A DNA stretch of 15,822 nucleotides. Source: Treponema sp. GTDB taxonomy: Bacteria; Spirochaetota; Spirochaetia; Treponematales; UBA12059. The notes below the pieces were generated by a model. The model saw nothing but the letters and a program-made list of their open reading frames with translations. It was not told the origin of the DNA and searched no databases. A program made the translations under genes and the position numbers. The stretch is from the NCBI GenBank assembly GCA_012517645.1, contig JAAYUR010000330.1, positions 1-15,822 of the forward strand, read 5' to 3'. This document shows positions 13,811 through 15,822 of this stretch, piece after piece (the first letter of the stretch is position 1; every line of letters begins with the position of its first letter).

Positions 13811-14304
13811 ACCTTCCGGACAATCTCCTCTCGGGGCTCGTACCCGGGCTCTCGGGAAAGAAGCCCCGGGAAGAGCGGAAAGTCGACAAGGGCAAGGGAG
13901 TCTTCCGGACCCTCCTGCGGAGCGCCGAACGGGCGGAGGACGACGGCTTCCACGCCGGATCCGTGGCGGACGCCCCCTTTTCCCAGGCGGACCTGGAAGC
14001 CCTGCTGGACGACGTCCACGGACTCGGGGAGGACTTGAAGCGGGACCCCAACCCGGAGGCCGTGGTGGCCTACAAGCTGGCGGTGCGCAACTTCGTCCAC
14101 TATGTCGTATCCCGGGCGTACGCCCTGGAGGAGAAGACGTCGGGGACGAATATCCTTAAACGGAAAAAATACGTTATTCTTTCCGTGGTGGATCAAAAAC
14201 TGGAAAAGCTGGCCGCGGAGATCCTGTCCACCCAGCGCAACCAGCTGGAGATCCTTCGGAGGGTGGACGAGATCTACGGGATCCTGGTGGATCTCCTGCA
14301 GTGA
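13798..14304 (+). CDS. yaaR: YaaR family protein (DUF327)
   Basis: Seen: 168 residues. The C-terminal half carries the YaaR pattern: VVAYKLAVRNFVHYVVSRAYALEE, then VVDQKLEKLAAEILSTQRNQLEILRRVDEIYGILVDLLQ, all predicted helical. The first 40 residues (KKPREERKVDKGKG) are a basic linker. Known: YaaR in Bacillus lies in the order yaaQ-yaaR-holB-yaaT; its biochemical role is not established. It overlaps the bactofilin gene by 13 bases and is followed by repeats and the PSP1 gene. Codons at about 14149-14206 are unusually AT-rich (including six A at 14164-14169) against the GC-rich background. Assignment to the family is firm; function is unknown. Confidence 0.88.
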   Translation: MAKIDLPDNLLSGLVPGLSGKKPREERKVDKGKGVFRTLLRSAERAEDDGFHAGSVADAPFSQADLEALLDDVHGLGEDLKRDPNPEAVVAYKLAVRNFVHYVVSRAYALEEKTSGTNILKRKKYVILSVVDQKLEKLAAEILSTQRNQLEILRRVDEIYGILVDLLQ

Positions 14305-14358
14305 CGCCCGTAGGGCGGCTGGACGCCCGTAGGGCGGCCGGACGCCGTAGGGCGGCCG
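14303..14358 (+). repeat. Three tandem hairpin-forming repeats between yaaR and the PSP1 gene
   Basis: Units GACGCCCGTAGGGCGGCTG (14303-14321), the same with C for T (14322-14340), and an 18-base copy lacking one C (14341-14358). Each holds CGCCC-GTA-GGGCG or a close variant, so each can fold alone, or pair with a neighbour. The first overlaps the yaaR stop. CGGGCG at 14361-14366 could pair with CGCCCG of an earlier unit. Confidence 0.85.
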
Positions 14359-14376
14359 AACGGGCGTGGAGGAACG

Positions 14377-15510
14377 ATGACGCGATACGCGGATCACGAT
14401 ATGACCGAAGAGGATCTCCGGCACCTGGAGGACGAGGGAGCGGAGACGGAACGGAAGGAGACCCGTCCTTCCCAGGCCCTGCCCTGGCCCCTGTACAGGC
14501 TTGCGGTCGAGCATTCCCACGAGACCTTCCTGGCGACCTACGAAGGCCCGATCCCCCCGGCCGCCGAGCCTGTGCCTTCCCCGGCGTTCCCGATCCCGGA
14601 AATCCAGGATCTATCGGCATCCCCGGAGGCGGGGGCCGCCGGGAGCGCAGAGGGCCTTGCCGCGCCTGACTCCCCGGCCGGACCCCCGGCCGCCCCGGAA
14701 CCGACTGCGGAATCCGGCGCGGCCGCGTCGGAGGCTCCCACGCTCCGCACCCTGACCGTCGGCACCTACGTCCTCGTGTCCACCCGCTACGGCCGGGATC
14801 TCTGCCGGGTCATGGGCCTCATCCGGAACCCCGGATACGTATCCCCGGACGAGATCGCCCGGATCGAACGGATCGCAACGGCCGCGGACCTGGAGCGGAA
14901 GGCCCAGAACGCGGAAAAGGAGCGCCACGCCTTCACGGTGTGCCAAGAGCGCATCGCGGTCCGACGGCTGCCCATGAAGCTGGTATCCGCCCACTACCTC
15001 CTGGAGGAGCCCAAGGTCCTGTTCTTCTTCACCGCCGACTCCCGGGTGGACTTCCGGGAACTGGTCAAGGACCTCGTTTCGGTGTTCAAGATGCGCATCG
15101 AGCTAAGGCAGATCGGCGTACGGGACGAGGCCCGGGTCATCGGGGGCTGCGGGGTCTGCGGACGGGTGCTCTGCTGTCACGGGGTCACGGACAAGCTGGT
15201 CCCCGTGTCCATCAAGATGGCGAAGGACCAGAACCTCTCCCTGAACTCCATGAAGATCTCCGGCCCCTGCGGTCGGCTTCTCTGCTGCCTTGCCTACGAG
15301 TTCGGATTCTACCGGGAAGCCCGCCGGAGCATCCCCCCCGAGGGCGCCCGGTTCCAGTGGGACGGGGTGGTCTTCCGGGTCACGGAGATAAACGTACCCG
15401 CCGGCAAGGTGCGGATCTCCGGGGAGGACGGCCGGGTTCTTGTGGTGGACGCAGCGCGGTTTTCCCAGGTCGACGGTCGCTGGGCGCTGAAGGATTCTCC
15501 GGCGCGGTAG
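14377..15510 (+). CDS. ricT: PSP1 domain protein, RicT/YaaT type
   Basis: Seen: 377 residues; GGAGG four bases before ATG 14377. Residues about 1-122 are a variable Pro/Ala/Glu-rich extension. The PSP1 core (about 123-350) contains the RicT cysteines: CGVCGRVLCCHG (Cys258, 261, 266, 267) and GPCGRLLCCLAYE (Cys298, 303, 304), with SIKMAKDQNLSLN between them, nearly identical in pattern to Bacillus YaaT. A small beta domain (about 315-370) follows. Known: in B. subtilis RicT with RicA and RicF forms an iron-sulfur complex that aids RNase Y and mRNA processing. Inference: an iron-sulfur-binding protein acting in RNA decay. No ricA or ricF is in the window. It is the last gene of the M23 operon, with no obvious terminator after it. 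Confidence 0.93.
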   Translation: MTRYADHDMTEEDLRHLEDEGAETERKETRPSQALPWPLYRLAVEHSHETFLATYEGPIPPAAEPVPSPAFPIPEIQDLSASPEAGAAGSAEGLAAPDSPAGPPAAPEPTAESGAAASEAPTLRTLTVGTYVLVSTRYGRDLCRVMGLIRNPGYVSPDEIARIERIATAADLERKAQNAEKERHAFTVCQERIAVRRLPMKLVSAHYLLEEPKVLFFFTADSRVDFRELVKDLVSVFKMRIELRQIGVRDEARVIGGCGVCGRVLCCHGVTDKLVPVSIKMAKDQNLSLNSMKISGPCGRLLCCLAYEFGFYREARRSIPPEGARFQWDGVVFRVTEINVPAGKVRISGEDGRVLVVDAARFSQVDGRWALKDSPAR

Positions 15511-15822
15511 ACCGGAAATCTTTGTTAGTGTTACGAAGCTTGTACCAAGGCAGGATATGCAATCCTCGCCTGATCAAGCACAGGCATACGCCGGAAGGTA
15601 CTCCGGCCTGTTCTTCAGGGGCGTGGGATACTCCTTCATCCAGATCCTCTGTTGGGATTCCGAAAGCCGAGTCCGGCTCAGGAAGGCCCGTTGGCGGAAC
15701 ATCCTTGCAAGCCCTCCCTCGATCCTCGGGCCCGGTATCCCCGCCGCCTCCCCGTGGACCCCTTCCGAACCAACCCTTCCCCCGATCCGATACTTCTTTC
15801 GATAGTTGTGATGAATGAGGTA
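15511..15822. other. Gene-poor end with unassigned ORFs or non-coding RNA
   Basis: No gene can be assigned with confidence. A plus frame from ATG 15557 to 15805 (82 residues) is open, and so is a minus frame from the window edge to a TGA at 15574 (82 codons, ending in LPAYACA). Each is the shadow of the other and G/C-ending codons are about 70% in both, well below the neighbouring genes, so neither stands out. Hairpins are possible at 15549-15572 and 15591-15608 (GCCGGA and TCCGGC arms). It could be a leader of the next gene, a small RNA or a partial minus-strand gene. No clear promoter or T-run is seen. Confidence 0.3.

Noticed and set aside
14940..15818. 292-residue plus frame reaching into the tail
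   Set aside because: Out of frame with the PSP1 gene through a region with clear RicT motifs; Gly/Arg/Pro-rich shadow.
1..15822. CRISPR array, transposase, tRNA or rRNA
   Set aside because: No spaced direct repeats, transposase motifs, or cloverleaf/rRNA signatures were seen; the only tandem repeat (14303-14358) has no spacers.

Overview
The window is very G+C-rich (clearly above 60% by eye, with strongly G/C-biased third codon positions) and densely coded, with short gaps and several start/stop overlaps. The gene set suggests a free-living bacterium, most likely a GC-rich spirochaete: an XPB/ERCC3-type helicase beside a helicase-associated partner, an M23 peptidase joined to a bactofilin, YaaR next to a RicT/YaaT-type PSP1 protein, and several lipoproteins with relaxed lipoboxes. 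This taxonomic call is inference; no rRNA or other marker is present. There are no rRNA or tRNA genes, CRISPR arrays, or recognisable mobile elements.

Region 1 (1-3260). A TlpA-like thioredoxin lipoprotein runs off the left edge on the minus strand. Divergent from it is a plus-strand run of a divergent ClpP, PurC (SAICAR synthase) and a secreted or lipidated endonuclease/exonuclease/phosphatase-family protein.

Region 2 (3416-8137) is the most notable part. An XPB-type superfamily 2 helicase is interrupted by one in-frame TAG codon between its two RecA-like motor domains, while the rest of the frame stays intact. It overlaps a 753-residue protein with a Helicase_C_3 (XPB/Ssl2-like) region and a WYL-like C-terminus. 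Two bases after that comes a NYN-type (PIN-like) nuclease with an OST-HTH/LOTUS-like tail. The order helicase, helicase partner, nuclease suggests a nucleic-acid processing, repair or defence module.

Region 3 (8237-10760). A small XRE-family regulator (minus) is divergent from a small unknown gene (plus), with a palindrome between them. An alpha/beta-hydrolase lipoprotein and a metallo-beta-lactamase-fold hydrolase form a two-gene minus-strand operon with a good promoter that would give a leaderless mRNA.

Region 4 (10858-12172). An SDR oxidoreductase is followed by a small cytoplasmic protein of unknown function.

Region 5 (12190-15510). After a hairpin terminator and a strong promoter lies a likely operon: membrane-anchored M23 peptidase, bactofilin, YaaR (DUF327) and a RicT/YaaT-type PSP1 protein. 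It links cell-wall shaping genes with a gene pair known from the Bacillus yaaR-holB-yaaT order, but holB is absent here. Three tandem hairpin-forming repeats sit between yaaR and the PSP1 gene.

The last 312 bases have atypical composition and no confidently assigned gene.
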